Origin: Atrichornis clamosus
Taxonomy: Eukaryota; Chordata; Aves; Passeriformes; Menuridae
DNA length: 64,000 bases
Reading direction: 5' to 3'
NCBI GenBank assembly: GCA_013400975.1
Contig: WBMZ01004647.1
Coordinates: 155,859 to 219,858, forward strand
The notes beneath the pieces were generated by a model. The model saw only the letters and a list, made by a program, of their open reading frames with translations. It did no database searches and was not told where the DNA came from. The position numbers and the translations under genes are program-made. Positions 14,557-28,497 of the stretch are shown piece after piece (within the stretch, counting starts at the first letter, position 1; each line of letters starts with the position of its first letter).

Positions 14557-15140
14557 GAATCACACAACATGTCAGAGAACAATTCTGGCAGCCATTTGGC
14601 CAAGCTCCTTTATTCATGTTCAGGTTGTGGTCTACCTTAATCCTTGTCTGCAAAGCTGATTTCTAACCAGCCGTATCCCTGTATTTTTACATGGACTAAC
14701 TCATGACTTTTCATTTGTCTTGGTAGAATTTCACAGTTTGTCAGCCCATTCCTTCTGCTTATAGTCCCTCCGAAGGGCAGTCTTGTAGAAGTATGCTTCT
14801 TGATCCTGTGAATTTGGTGACAGCTGCAATATTTCTGAGGATGCATTTTGTCCTGTCATCCAAGACACTAATGAAAATGCTAAACAGTATCAGCCCTGTA
14901 TTGAAACCACTTGTAGTGAGCTGACCTTTAGTCTGTGAAATGCTGACCATGGCACTTTGAGCCTGAAGGTGTGGTAGGATACTTACAGTCCACTCATGCT
15001 ATCCACATCTCCCTGGTTGGTGCCCAACAGTACTCTGAGTGACTGAATCAAAGCCTGGCTAGAGTAAATGATATTCACTACTGTTCTATTAACCATATTG
15101 CTCATCATTTCTTAGTAGAAACCAGTTCAGGCTTAAATTC
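14557..15140 (-). mobile_element. Old, degenerate CR1-family LINE fragment
   Basis: Read on the minus strand, this resembles the later part of a CR1-type reverse transcriptase ORF and the 3' end. The clearest match is at 14858-14910 (TCATCCAAGACACTAATGAA and the bases that follow), equivalent to the segment after the RT GVPQGS region. Further matches lie at 14990-15060 (CAGTCCACTCATGCTATCCA; GAATCAAAGCCTGG). The lower edge near 14557 (GAATCACACAAC) looks like a remnant of the terminal octamers. The copy has many substitutions and indels and no open RT frame, so it is much older than the copy at 55927. The region 14280-14556 may be a further fragment but I could not align it. Confidence 0.6.
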
Positions 15141-16305
15141 ACATGTATACTCTGCAAAACGTTTCCCACACAGCTGAATAAATACAGCTTTTCCACTTCT
15201 CTAGGAAGTCGTCTGATGCTAACATTGCCTGTGTCACTTTGCAGCCTGCAAATTTGTTGGCACCATATTTTTTAAATTGCTTTATAAAATTATCGTTCAT
15301 TCTTTGCCACTCTCTGTATTTGAATTTGCCATCATCACAGGGTGCGTAATTTGAACGAATTTATTCAAAGTTCAAAAAATTACCATGTAGTTTTATCATA
15401 TAACACCATTTATGAATACTTATGTGCGCCACTGTTTTAATGAAAAATATTATTTTCAACTTTGAGGCATTCCTTTTTTGTCATTTCTGATTTCCAGTAC
15501 TGGGTGAATCTTATGCTAGTGATGTGCTAAACATTTACAGTTGGCCTTATGAGGAATCATAACTGGCTTTACTCCTCATTAGATTTCCTGTGAGGATTTA
15601 GAAAATGTAGTGTATAATCCTCCCATATGTTTATTAGTACTTTCAAGCCTTTTGTGCATTCTTCAAACTGAAAAGTCTTTGTTTGAAAGTAGGCAGTCAT
15701 CATGGTTTATTATTTGCATCTATCTTAAAGTTTTTCAGATGTTTTAAAGAAAAGTGCTGTCAGTGGTTAAGTCAGTGAATATAGTTGATAATTAAAGTGT
15801 CAGTGTGAGGTGTCTTTTAGAGTTGAATTAGTCCTGAAGGTGGGAGTGTTTGTTTCATTTTTGCCTTTTTTCAGCATCACCTTTTAATCCTATTGTTGTT
15901 TACCTAGAACTGTATTTATTACATGAAATTCAATTATGTCCCATTCATATAGAATGTAAGGGCAAAGTTATGACTGAGATGTTTGAGGAGGTTAAGAAAA
16001 GAAAGTCTGTTATCAGTAGTTTATTTTCACTACTCAGCAGCTTTCACAACAGCTGGAACTTTGTATGCTCCTGCAAATTAAAAGTGTTGAAAGTATCCAA
16101 AGTAGAAATTGAATATAGTCTTCTATTAAAAATTGTCCTTGATATCAGGTCCTTCCATAAATTGTTTTCCTTATCCATCCCAGAATTAGATTAAAAGTAA
16201 AATTAAGGATGGACAAACTGATTTTGTAGTAATTAAAATTTTGGCAGAACTTTAGTTTAAATTTCACTGCAGATATGTCTTGTGGAGAATCTCTCATCTC
16301 TTGTC

Positions 16306-16560
16306 TGTCGGATGAGTAACAGGGCACCTGGGGAAAGTCTCTCCCAGAAAGATGAGGGGTGAGAAGACTCTAATGCAAATGGAGATATAAAATTAGACGA
16401 AAGAGGACCTCAAGGACATATACAAGCTAAGGTGAATTTATTAGCAGACAACAAACAGCTAAATTAAAGATGGGAGTTGTGTAATAGGTGAAACAAGCTA
16501 CATATTTTGGTGCAAGCAGCTCAGGAAGGTGAGTGGAACTGACTTGAGGAAAGCAAAGTA
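16306..16560 (-). mobile_element. Possible LTR fragment (unassigned)
   Basis: On the minus strand this interval has an AATAAATTC polyadenylation-like signal (about 16434-16442 on +), followed by pyrimidine-rich sequence that ends at a CA dinucleotide corresponding to 16306. That order resembles the R/U5 half of an avian LTR. I could not match it confidently to a named family, and I found no target-site duplication or 5' boundary. It could equally be unique intronic sequence. Confidence 0.25.
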
Positions 16561-18829
16561 ACTGACGCTTCAACTGAGTACATAGAACTTGCAGTCCATA
16601 ATAAATAATATGCTATAGTTTGTGAAGGGGTGTTGTGTGGGTGGAAATCAAGATGGTTGAAATGGAAAATATGGTAAAAAGCTTTCCATCTTTTCATTTA
16701 ATACAAATTCTAATTCAATTGTCTAAGTTTTACTTACAACTTCCAAGGTATTATTAATTTGCTTGGTCCTATTTCACTCTAGAAAATCCTGTCTTTATTT
16801 TACTTGCATTTTATAATGAAGTTATTCATAAATAAACTTTCTATATGTGTGAGAAGACAGACATAAACCAAAACTTAATTGTTTGATTTTGTGCTTCTAT
16901 CTTTGGCATAAATATGTGGTTATCATAATAACTGCTGTTATTTTCCTCTGACAGCAGTGGCTTAATCTCTATCAAAAACAAAAGGTGTAAAGTTTTCAAA
17001 CTGAAAACATAGTATTCAATATAGTTTTCATAGATTTGAACAACTCAAGAACAGGGTGTGTTTTTAATTTAGGAGTTGTAATTGATTGATATCTGAGATT
17101 TACATTTTTAATTTTTTTTTTATTCCTGTTCTTACAGGATAATTTACTCTTCTGACTCATTATGCTAGTGTCACCGCCATAAACTGCCCTTGGCTTGGCA
17201 ATATCGTATTGATGGGTGCTAAATCAGAATTATCACTATATGCTTGGCTAGTGTGTTCTTCCCTGCACATTTGCTGTTGACCATTATCAGTTACAGGATA
17301 CTTGTGTTCTGACCATGTGGATTTTTTGATCTGATTAGGGTGGATTTAATACAAAGCTGTGTTACTGTGATAGATCAAGGACTCTGTCTCTAGACCTGTG
17401 GATTCTGCTTGATGCTCTAAATTCAGACTACATTTGGAGCTTAGACTGCGAACTTTAATCTGTGCATTATGTGTCTCATCGTGTTTGTGTCCCAGTCTTG
17501 TGTATGTACCCCATTCCAACCCACCCCATTTCCTTTTGTCATTTATCTTCAACCATTCTTAGTGAAAAGTGTTACCAAGAAGCACTTTTCCAGATCAGGC
17601 GTTTATCAGCAGACATTCAGTAGGAATTTTTATATTTTAGAAGATGTATTTTTCCGTATCTGAAGCCTGATGGGATATCTCAGCACCTTAAGCCCAGATT
17701 CTGAGAGATTGTCAAGAAAAGAATGATTTGGAATAGGGGGAAGTGAGACTAAGTTTGCTTTTCTAAAACTTTGTGAAAACTTCAAAATAAAGTTTAAATC
17801 TGCATCTGCAATATGCATTTGCATGTTCTGTGCATGACTGAGAAGATAAACTGTGAAACTGCAGAGTCTTGGATGGGGTGGTGGGAAAGCTCATATTCCA
17901 GCTAAGGAAGTGTTCCAGAGATGTCAGCACTTGACATCGTAGACAGCTGAATGCTGTTCCAGGTCTTGGCAAAAAGCTACACAGGAAAATCAGGAAAAGA
18001 GGTATCTAAGAAGTAATTCCTAGAATCTTTCTTTTACAGTAGTTTAAAATACATGGTGACTCATATATCCAGTAAGTGGATCCATAGCAGTTGATTTCGG
18101 ATGACTACAGCATACATATGGAGATCTAATCACAAATATTGTTATATATTTTATACACCGATGGAAAAGTCTGCATAATTTTTAGTATCGATTTATATTG
18201 GCTAAAATGTATATTTGTGTTCAGTGTTTTGAAAACAAATTTCTTCTTGTCTTGGAAGAAACTGGAAAGTCAGTAGCCATAGAAGACAATCTGGTTAATA
18301 TTTCTGTACTTAATTGTGTATACTCCTGCTATTCTGACAGCAAATTATACTCTGGCAGTATCTTGTAAAGGATGTACTACTGTTTAGATTAAGATCTAAA
18401 TCTGAACAAAATATCTGAGATAAGCTGTTTGATGAAAAGAAATGTGCTCACTGTCATGATCTCGCTGTTGTCCAGACCAGCATACTTACTAGAATATTAC
18501 AGCTCCCATCTTGCCACACACGAGATGTGCATTTGGGAACAGATGCATCTTGCCCAGCATTCAGGCAGGAAGTGGTAAGGATGCAAACCTGCAGACTCTG
18601 CTGTGTTGGCACAGTAAGTTGTGCCACCAAGCCACAAGGTAGGCATAACCATGAACCCTCCTCTCCTCAACTCACCCAGTGATGCGGCCAAGCAAGTTAA
18701 TTCCAGATGTAATAGCACTTCAGTGTCTGGAATTATTGCATAAATAGTATATCTAAATATGTTTTAGAAGGGACAAGAAGAACTAACAGGATCAGTGGTT
18801 GTGCGTAGTAAGGTAGGGAAACAAAAGGA

Positions 18830-18900
18830 GAAGGGCTGGGGAAGGAGGAGAGGAGAAGAAGAAGAGATGAAAGAGTGGAGAGAGGGATAGAAAAAAGCAG
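18830..18900. repeat. Polypurine tract
   Basis: An A/G-rich stretch with GAAGAAG and GGAGGAGAGG units. It produces the longest open frame in the window on the opposite strand (to about 19340), which has no protein-like features there. Confidence 0.8.
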
Positions 18901-21386
18901 AACCTATTCCAAATGCATCTGAGATACTGGGTAGCTGGGAAAGCAGCTAGAAGAAGCAGCAAAGATTCATTAACAGTTTTTAAATTGAAGTAAATCAGAG
19001 AAGCTGCCAAGATACGGATTTTAAATATAACAATATTCTGTGAGGTTATGTGTATATACAAATATGTGTGATTATTGATTTGCAGACAAACACTGAGGTC
19101 ATTGGATGTCAACCTCCTTGTTTTCTTTCTATGAAGTGTCATTTTCATATATTCTTTTTTTACCTGAAGAGAGATGTTTTTTGAAGCTATTATTGAAAAG
19201 TAATCTTTTTGTCTTTTGAGTGGAACAGATAGCATGAAATGATAAGTTTTTTTAAGCATATCCATGGGAAAAAGTATTCTTGTTTTAAGTTTTTTATCTA
19301 CCTTGATGAATTCCACTTTAGTTGGGCTATTTAGGAGCATTGCTTAGGCTGCTCATGGCTGCAAGTACATCCCAATTTTAGAAATTTGTATCTTGATCTG
19401 GTCTCATTGCATTTCTTCCTCACTCTTCTGTGAAGTTTTTGTTGCCACTTATTACAGATTCTGGTACATCAGAGGAACATTCAATGTTCTCTTTAGCAAA
19501 ATGATCTCTTCATAGTACTTGTTTCATTCCAAAACTGAAAAATAAGCCACTAAATCTATAAATAACCCAAAACTTAAATGAATAAGTGCAACGTTGTTTA
19601 TATATTTTTAAACAAATGAAACCACACTGATATTTAACTGAAAAAACATTAGTAATAAAACAAGCAAAATAAAGACTTTTTCTTGAACATTTTTCCCCAT
19701 ACTAATTAAATATAATCAAAATTTGAAGACAGTGATATCTATGCATATATGCCCGTGATGCAAGATCAGTGGCATACTCACCTTAGGGCTTTGGGTACCT
19801 TGCTCTGTTTTTCAAGGTCTAATGAATATATTTACAGTGATTGTAGAAAGCAAATATATATTTTTTTTACTTTTTCCCATATGTTTAGTCACTATAGTAG
19901 TCAGCATTTCCAGAATCTACAAGAAAAATTCTTAAAATATATTTTAAAATACATATTTCTAGTGTAGATAATTCCCAGTGCACAGAAGTATGTCCCAGAG
20001 GAGTTGGTAAAATGCACAGATGCTGACAGCATGCATAGAATTATCAAATTGAAGCTTTTCAGAAACTTGGTGATATGCATAAGTTGGTTTTAATGTGATG
20101 TTATAAGCAAAACTAGAGAGGTGTTTTGGAAATCATGCGTTGCATTTGGAAAAAATGAACAGTGCTCCTTCTCAAGAAGAAACAGGATAGATCATGTTAA
20201 TAATGAAAGAGAAAATTTCATTCAACTTATGTAACTTCCAAAATTTTTCAGTTAATATCTTTTTTTATATTCCCTGCTCCCCTCTCTTCTGCATTTCTTT
20301 TTCCTTTTGTAGGTCTTAAATACCTTTCTCATCACCGTTGCAAAGACTCAGCACAGCACTTCTGGAATATTTGAAGTTCAGCTATGTGCATCTAAAAATA
20401 CTAACATCAGAAAATTAAGCACTGAGATATCACAAAAAAATTCTGAGACTAAATTTAACATCCCATCAATGTTGCATCAGTACTTGATATGCTTTCTTCT
20501 GTTATTGTTTTTAAAAACTGACACATTTCAATCCAGTTCTACAACAGTTGTTATTAACAATACACTAGCATAGCAAGAATTTTTTTTATTTTAAAACAAA
20601 ACATCTAAAACTCAAGAACAGGCAGTATTTTTTTAGTGACAATGTCAGTGTTGTTGTGGAGAGTCATCTTATTCTCCATATTCTGAACAAAGGCACGTTC
20701 TCTGCTGAGTTTACAATGGATACACGTGTAAAAATGTTGAACACTAAATGAGAAAATTGGTTGCAAATCCATGAGGTTTTAAAAATTCTAATGTATCTCA
20801 TTTGAAGTACACATGTTAATATTAGCTAGATTTTCATTTTTGCACAGGTCATTTTTAGAGTATGCTCTCATCTTAAAATAACAAAAATACTTTTTTTTCA
20901 TAGATTTTAAAAAATAACTATTGCTACAAGAACAACTGTTTAAGAAAATGTATCCGAATATGCTGTAATGTTATCGATGCACAGTCATTATTCATATGTG
21001 TCCATACAAATGATCATTGCTGTAGGTGTGATATCATCACATATAAGGACAGGTATGATTGAAATAGGTAATTTGGCATATTTTCTTACAGAGTATTGTA
21101 CTGTTTTAGGTGAGAGAACTTATATTTTCTGGCCTGCTCTGTTTTCTGTTATTTTAGAAATATATTTATGTACAAGTGTTTAAGCTACATCTTACTAATC
21201 TCAAGTATAGCCTTTAAAATGGGATCAAAGTCTAAAAATGGCAATAGGTCATTGGAAAATTATTATTTCATTTACCCTGAGATTCTTTTCTAAACATACT
21301 GTAAAATTAACTTTTCCAGCAACTTTATTGGCTGGAAATATTTTGTTGTCTAACTTTGAATATTGAGTTTATAGAAGTTGCAAATT

Positions 21387-21405
21387 TATATATATATATA
21401 TATAT
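21387..21405. repeat. TA dinucleotide microsatellite
   Basis: Nineteen bases of perfect alternating T and A, followed by GTACATATA. Confidence 0.9.
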
Positions 21406-24077
21406 GTACATATAAACCTAAGATACCATATCTGACTACTTTCAGATCAGCAATTGCAGTAACGTGCATCAAATCAAATTTTAACCCATCACAATGACTT
21501 TGAAATTTCCCTTAGGATTCATTGAATGGTGCATGAAATCAGTTACAGACCATATTGCGAGGATGTGTTAAGGTTGAACGGGCAGTTTCAGTCTGCTGAG
21601 ATGATAGTAGAAGCAGGAGGGAGAGACACTTATTTACCGTTTCATTTACTCTCTCTTCAAGAGATTTAAATGCATAAAAGCTGGAATTCCATTCTTCATA
21701 AGGAGAAAAAACTGGTCTGTCAATCAGGATATGCAAAATTTGGATTGTTTTGCTTATCCCTAATAAATACCCTGTGAGAAACAGGCTGTTGACATTATGG
21801 GTTACTGATTTCCCTTGTAATAGAAGACTTTGAAGCCATATAGTTCAGGAGCTGGCTTTCTTGGCCTGGGTTTTCCTTTAGGCTGAAGAAGTTCTCATAA
21901 CAATTGAACGACCTTGCAACTTCACAGAGTTCTCATAACAACACAGACTGTAGGGTGAACCCTTTAGCTGCACTGTTGTAAATATCCTTAAAAAATGTAG
22001 TAGTGATACTTTTCAAAACACGCTCTGGTTTAACTAGTATTCCCTTAGTAGCGGTAGAGGAATATAAGGCAAAAGCTAATACGCATAGATTTTGTGCACT
22101 TTTGTGAGAAACATAGGGTCTAGAGGAGCAGTTTGATTTCTGGACATAGCAAATTAAATTCATTTAATTAAGGTAAGAATTAAATTTAAAAGGCATGTAT
22201 AATGAGCTCTGAAATTTTGTTTTAGCTTTATCAGTTTGTGGATTTGAAATTAACAAAAAGTGATTATGACTGATTTTAATAATGATTGCTATGATTAACA
22301 TTTCTTAAAAAGTTAAAACATTTGTAATATGTGAGCAATGATATTCAGAGAAAATACTATTAAAAGCAATTAAAAGTATCAGAAGGGCAAAATCATTTTC
22401 AGGAGGTAGTACACACTGATGATTAGTTCAACTGCATTGCAGTTAATTTACTTTGTTCATTAAAAAAGTTAAAATACCTTAAATTATGTTCCCTTAATTT
22501 ACTAAATGAATTAACAGTTAAATAAACTTTCTTTCTGTAAAGAAAACTTAGAAATCCCATTTGTTGGGTGATTTCTGGTAAAATTAAGACATATGCCTTA
22601 AGACTATAAAAACAACTGTATTGGCCCCAGGCCCAGCCAGTGCAATGCTTTCTTTCAACCATAAACTTAAGTTGATGTCTAGAGAAATATCATTAGAATT
22701 TATTCTTACTGTCCCAAGTGTTTGTGTAATCTCTTCCTGCACATAGAAGCTTCTGGAATCCACAATAACCTTTGGAAAAGATATTTTTCAAATATCTCAC
22801 TTCAAGCAAGAAAACTACTGTCCTTCATTTTGAACCTGGCCTCCCACTTACTTATTTTCATGGTTTTCCCATCTTAAAAGAAACAATAAATGCCTTTTCC
22901 AGAATTTCCATGACAGACATGATTTTGTGGACTTCTGCCAAAGCTCTCTGCATCATTAGTTTTTTTTAAATAAAAATTCAGTCCTATCTAATTTTGTTTT
23001 TTGTATTTAAACTGTTCCATAACTTTATCATGCTTGTCTTTCCTCTGAGCTTTTATCTACTTTGCAGAGGACACAGAGCTGCATACGGCATTCATGTGGA
23101 AAAATCATGGAGCAAAATTATTTGGTTTTTTGTTTACTTTTAGTTTCTTTCCAAAGAATTCCTAATCATTGATTTGAATTTTTCTCTGCTAGAGGGGACA
23201 GAGTAGATAAAAATGCTTATCATAGCTCCACTGTTTCTCTCCTGACAAATGAACTTGCAGCCCATTGATCCAGGTTCAAAAGTCCTTGAGGCTACTTCTT
23301 AAAGTCACAGTCTACAGTCATCTTTGCCACTTCAAAGAACTGTTAAATAATATAGACTTTGCATCAATGGTAAGCATTTATTAATGCATACATCAATAAA
23401 CTTTTCACAGATATCTATAATCTATAATTTTTTAGTAATTTTATTTATTCCAGACGGTTTTAAGAATTTTCTTAAAAGATACTTGCTTGTGTGGTCATTT
23501 TTGGTCCTAACAAATTCAAAGGTGAAACCTGTTTCAGTAATAAAAGAATTCGTTGCTAAATGTACTGAATAAGAGGTCAGCTGACATATTCTACTTTATA
23601 CTTTGTACTTTTAAAACATGAAGCATTCTTAATGTTTCTAGGTATTTGAATTAAAAAAAAATAGTGTATGGTGAAACAGAAACCTTGAGCTTCACATTTG
23701 GCTTTCAGAGAAACTCTAAATTCTCCTATAAAATAAATGTTTCCTAGGATGACCTATCAGTCATTCTTCATCAAATTAATTGACTAGTACTATAAATAAA
23801 TGCATAAATTACTATGTTTTCTTTCATGTTTTCCGATAATCTTCTTATGGAATTTGTACAGGACTTCCTAAAACCATGAGCTATTAAAATATAATTTTCA
23901 ACAAAAAATGTTTTCGAAGTCTCCTGTCAGCAGAGACAAAAGATGAATAAGTGATAATTATAATGTTAAGAGCTTTCGGTTTTGAGTAAAAACAATGTTG
24001 CCTGAATTTTATTCCAAGCTCTGCAGCTAAAACATTAAGGAGTCATGAAAAAGTTAGTTATGCCTTCTTTTTTCTTT

Positions 24078-24079
<2 letters not shown>

Positions 24080-24124
<45 letters not shown>
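24080..24124. repeat. Uninterrupted T45 homopolymer
   Basis: Forty-five consecutive T bases, preceded by a T-rich stretch with occasional C. It could be the poly(A) tail of a minus-strand retroposed sequence or a simple expansion. The 300 bp to its right did not resemble any gene or SINE I know. The length is likely polymorphic and subject to sequencing error. Confidence 0.95.
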
Positions 24125-24125
<1 letters not shown>

Positions 24126-26894
24126 GCTGGTTTGTGTGTGTGCTTTTAAATGGATTTTGGGAATATAAAGACTTATTTGCTGGCATAAGATCCTAGAGAA
24201 CAGCCACTTGTGAACCATGTTTGTTACTTTTCATACTGAAACATTCTACTAAATATGTGAATAATATGTTTACAAGTTCAAAGCAGAACATACAGCAGAT
24301 AATGACAAAATTAGTCATGCTAATGGTGATGTGTGCTGATTTTAAAATTGCTGTAAAAGAACAGCAAAATGACACTGATGAAAAAGCTTTTGTTATGTCA
24401 TTTTGAGGAAAGTGGGATCAATGCCAGAAGAGTAAAAGGCACATTACCTAGATGCATTTCAGCTATTTCAAGCCACCAAGTAATGTTATCCATTAAGTGC
24501 AGAGCTTGCTGTAGTTCATGGACAGAAGGCTTCTTTGCTCAGTTTTAAAAGTTGTTTTATTTTAAATTAGGTTTGAAATAGGCAAACAAAATAAATACAA
24601 GCTTGATGTGCTCTTAATTTTAAATAGTGGGTACCATTTGGCATAATATTCATTAGTTTAGACTCAGAAGAGGGGTTTGTGGCTGCTACGATAAATACAG
24701 AGGACTTAGGAAAGCAAATGAGAAGGTTGAAATTGCACATTTGTTAATGGAATTAAAAAAGGCAGTCTACAGTTGAGTAAGATCTTCCTCCCTTTAGATG
24801 ATAATCAATTATAAAGTGATACACAAACTACAAACATCTGCTCATACTCTTAGCTTTCAAAACCTTTTATTCAGAGTGATATTGTGGCATTCTTTTACTC
24901 ATTCTAAGATACAGTACGGAACTATTTAGTCTGAATAAATTTTATATACTTCAGTGTTTCTCTTCCTAGTAGGCTGATTGGTATTCTAAGATCACAAATG
25001 AATTTTATGATTGTGTACCGTCCCTTACAGACTATTTTGGGCCATCAAAGGAGTAGGAGATTGGATTTTTTCATGTATGGGGAAGAACTGAAATAGCCCT
25101 GCTTTTACTGTTTATTCTTTAACTTCTTCAGAAAACTCAAATCCAAGTATAACAAATCTTTCCCTAAATGTGCTAAATTTAGAGCATCAAACTGTTCCGT
25201 GTTATGCACATCAACCCAATATACTCAGCTTGACCAAACTTTCTGTTTTCTAATCCTATCACTTTGGTACAGCTATCACTGCCTTGTTTTTCCTAACAGA
25301 ACCCAACTGCCCCACTATGTTTTAAAAGTACAATGATACAATGTTATCTGTTGACTTACAAGAATATTGATATAGCTTAACTCATACTAAGAATGACAAC
25401 CCACACTGTATGACTCGTGCAAAAACAATGCTTAAAATAAGGTTTCACTACTGGTTTATCTGTACTGCTCTTGGAAGTTTTTTTGCAAAATGTCAGCTTT
25501 GAAAACTCCTTTTTCTTGCCTTTCTCAATTTAATTACTAAATTTTGGTCAAACTGAGAAAATTGAAGCACTTACACTCTATGCTGATTGATCATCATTTG
25601 CAGTATTGTAATACCTTCCTCAAAAATTTTTATGCTAATCTGCTTTTGCTTGTATTGGTCAATAAGTTTTCAAACATTTTTTAAAGAGAGATGCACATGG
25701 AGCTAAAAGCTTTATATGTGAACACACTCACTGTGTTTGTCTTCTTTTAGATTGGAAGTTGTTTAGGGAAAGCTATTTGAATGCTTTGTCTATATCTTCC
25801 AAAAATTCCTTTCTATGGGACTTGTAACAGAGACGGACAAATACTTTAAGCTTAAAAACAAAAGTAACAGTGATGTATGTGGTAGCGCTGGTATAACATT
25901 GCAAAACAAAACATAGTCCTCAAACTGAAGATATCAGATAATTATCCAATTTATTTCTTGATTCAGTTGCAGCCATGTCATTTTGCATTTGATTTCAGAA
26001 AGTTCTTGAAATATTTTGGAAAGATATTAGTAAGTATTTAGAAAATTATAATAGAAAAGCAATTCATAGTTTGATCTATTTTTAACTGAAGGACAAGCAA
26101 AAGTAGGTCTATAGCATAGATTCTAGATAACTAAAGAGGTGCAATGAGAAAAAAAGTGGTTTCATAATCTTCAATAAAGCACTTGGTATGCTTACGCATT
26201 AGAATCTGTTTGTCAAGTAAAATCCTGGGAACTAGTAATGATAAAATGAATAAGAACCTGGCTGAAAGGGAGATGATACAGGTTCAAGAAAATGGGAAAA
26301 TACTACTTTGAGAAGGAGTTATTATTGAAGTTCTCCAAAGACCACCTGGGAAGCAAACTTATTTAATGATTGGAATTGGATAACCTGGCACAGTAAAAGT
26401 GATATGAAAATTAGTGTTACAAAGCGCAAATTCTTATACTTGGTTAATAGTAAGAAATTATACTTCAAGGCGAGAAGTAATCTGCTGGAAAGAACAGAGT
26501 AGAAGAAAGTTGTGTGGACCTGTCATTTACAGGGCAACTGTGAGGAACCATATGAGATCAGTGTGAAAATGACAATTGCATTCTACAGAGATATTGACCC
26601 AAGTCTTTCAGGAAAATTTATGGATTAATTGATATATTCCACTTCATTAATTCTAAATACTGGGAACAGTTTTCTTTCATGTGTTTTCAAGAAGGATAAA
26701 TTCAAGCTGGATCAAATACAGTGATAACTTCAGTAACACAAACGTGGTGGGAGGAATCAGAACAACTTTGCCCAGGACCATTAAGCAGGATGGGAGAGTT
26801 TGCAGAATGGCTGCAGCAGCCAGGGAATTTAGCAAACCCTTTCAACCATCTAACACACACTGCTCGACCAGTGCAGGAATGTCCTAGATTTAAA

Positions 26895-26960
26895 TCATTA
26901 GTTTTGATTTGGTTTTCTTGTTTGGTTTTTTGTTTGTTTGTTTTGTTGTTTGATTTGGTT
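26895..26960. repeat. T/G-rich low-complexity tract
   Basis: TTTGGTTTTC and TTTGTTTGTTTTGTTG type sequence; no mobile element recognised. Confidence 0.75.
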
Positions 26961-28424
26961 TTTGCTTTGTTACTTAATATCTTGGCTATTTTAGAAACTC
27001 TTACTGAAGAGTTCCCTTTTCCTGGTCAGTTTTAAAATTTTAAAATGTCTTCCCAATAATTAATGCTTACTCTGCTGTCACCCCTTTTTTCCTATTTTAC
27101 TTTTGCCCCACTTTACGTTATTTCCAACCAGATATTTTTACAGAGCTGTCTGTTGTCTTCATCTTCTAACTAGACTTTTAGCTTTTATTTAAATATTTGT
27201 GTTGTTTCTGAGGTGGTTGGGGTTTTTTTTTGTTTTTTTTTGTTTACATTTCACCCCTTTATCTGAAAGAATGTATCCAGTAACTTTTGTAATTAAGAAG
27301 CAGGGATGTGTGTCAGATTGATATTGCCTCTGGAGGAGTTACAAACTCATTAATGCGGTACACCCACTGTAGGAGAGGATCTACACATCTGATAATAGCA
27401 AGCTAAAAAAGGTAATATCTCATGGCTACTTATAATATTACTGGTCGGTAACCAATAATATCCATGTTTACTTTTTTACTTGGTGATGGTGTCAGTAAAC
27501 AGTATTCATTTCACTTCCAATTTTTCTAAAATTTTACTCTGCTTTTTCATTTAAAATTAAATAAAACGTGTGTGACTTAACTTCAAATAATTGCTATTGA
27601 TCTACAGAGGCAATGTAGAGGGAGAGCTAGGAGTCATTCTAGTCAGGGATATCTCCCAGTGACGTGACATCAGTATCTGACAAAAAAGTATTTGCTCTCA
27701 GAACCTGGTTTATTTATTTCAAGGAGAAAAAAAGAGATGGTAAATGCATCATTTAGTTCCTGGGCCTATCTTTCATTTTTCCAAAGGAATGTCATGGAGT
27801 CTGGACTCTCAGAGAACTTCTGGTCTGTGTACCTGACAACTTTTTGCACACACCACACCCATCCACTCCCAGCACTGTTTCCCTCTTTCACTATGGCTCC
27901 AGACAGCTACTGCACAGGGATTTTCAGGGAGTTACCTGCCAAAGAGTCTGCACCAGCTACTGACTGCCCTGTAATATTTTTGGGTTGGGTGGTAATGTTT
28001 TTTCCCCCCAATAAGAAAACATATGCACGAGTTTTCTCTATAGAAAATAAGCAAAGCTTTAATATGACTTTTATACCTTTTTTCCCTGCAGACTAATAAT
28101 AAAAATATAGATAATTGTATAATATAAGGATGTTTTAACATTAGTGTTCAGTATATTGCAGGAAAGCGGTAATTCTAGTGCATTTATTAGAATAGGGGTT
28201 TTTTTCCCATAACTTTTAAGAAATATGTAACGTCAGTGCATTGACCAGTTCCAGGTAGTACCACTGTTTCTTCATTTTATGAAATTTTCCATTTGGCTGT
28301 TTTGTTAAAATAAAGGCATGAGATAAAAATTGCAAATGGCATATCAATATATTGTATTGAAGACTGAGAATTTTAAAAGAAATTCCTGGGGAGTTTCTCT
28401 GGCAAAATTAATGTGGTTATCCTA

Positions 28425-28497
28425 TATTATTATTATTGTTGTTGTTATTATTATTATTATTATCATCGTGATCATCATCATTATCATTATTATTTAT
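28425..28497. repeat. ATT/ATC-rich trinucleotide microsatellite
   Basis: An imperfect (ATT)n tract interrupted by GTT and ATC triplets. It creates a spurious ORF of isoleucine and valine repeats on the + strand. Confidence 0.9.

Noticed and set aside
15850..16194. 114-codon + strand open frame
   Set aside because: No recognisable family and AT-driven composition (many F, L, S, K). No splice-site support.
18792..19340. Longest open frame in the window (182 codons, minus strand)
   Set aside because: Half of it is the translation of a polypurine tract and the rest has no domain or splice context. In AT-rich intron a frame of this length is unremarkable.
26240..26660. Possible very old CR1/L3-like RT C-terminal fragment (+)
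   Set aside because: A few words (such as KRKFLYLVNSKK-like) hint at it, but the alignment was too weak to defend.
26681..27035. Overlapping + strand frames with protein-like composition (WWEESEQLCPG and similar)
   Set aside because: It does not match a CR1, retroviral or host protein I know and runs into a T/G-rich tract. Not enough for a gene call.
27692..28096. 134-codon + strand open frame with somewhat higher GC
   Set aside because: I could not recognise a protein or a retroposed gene. No start context or homology can be shown from sequence alone.
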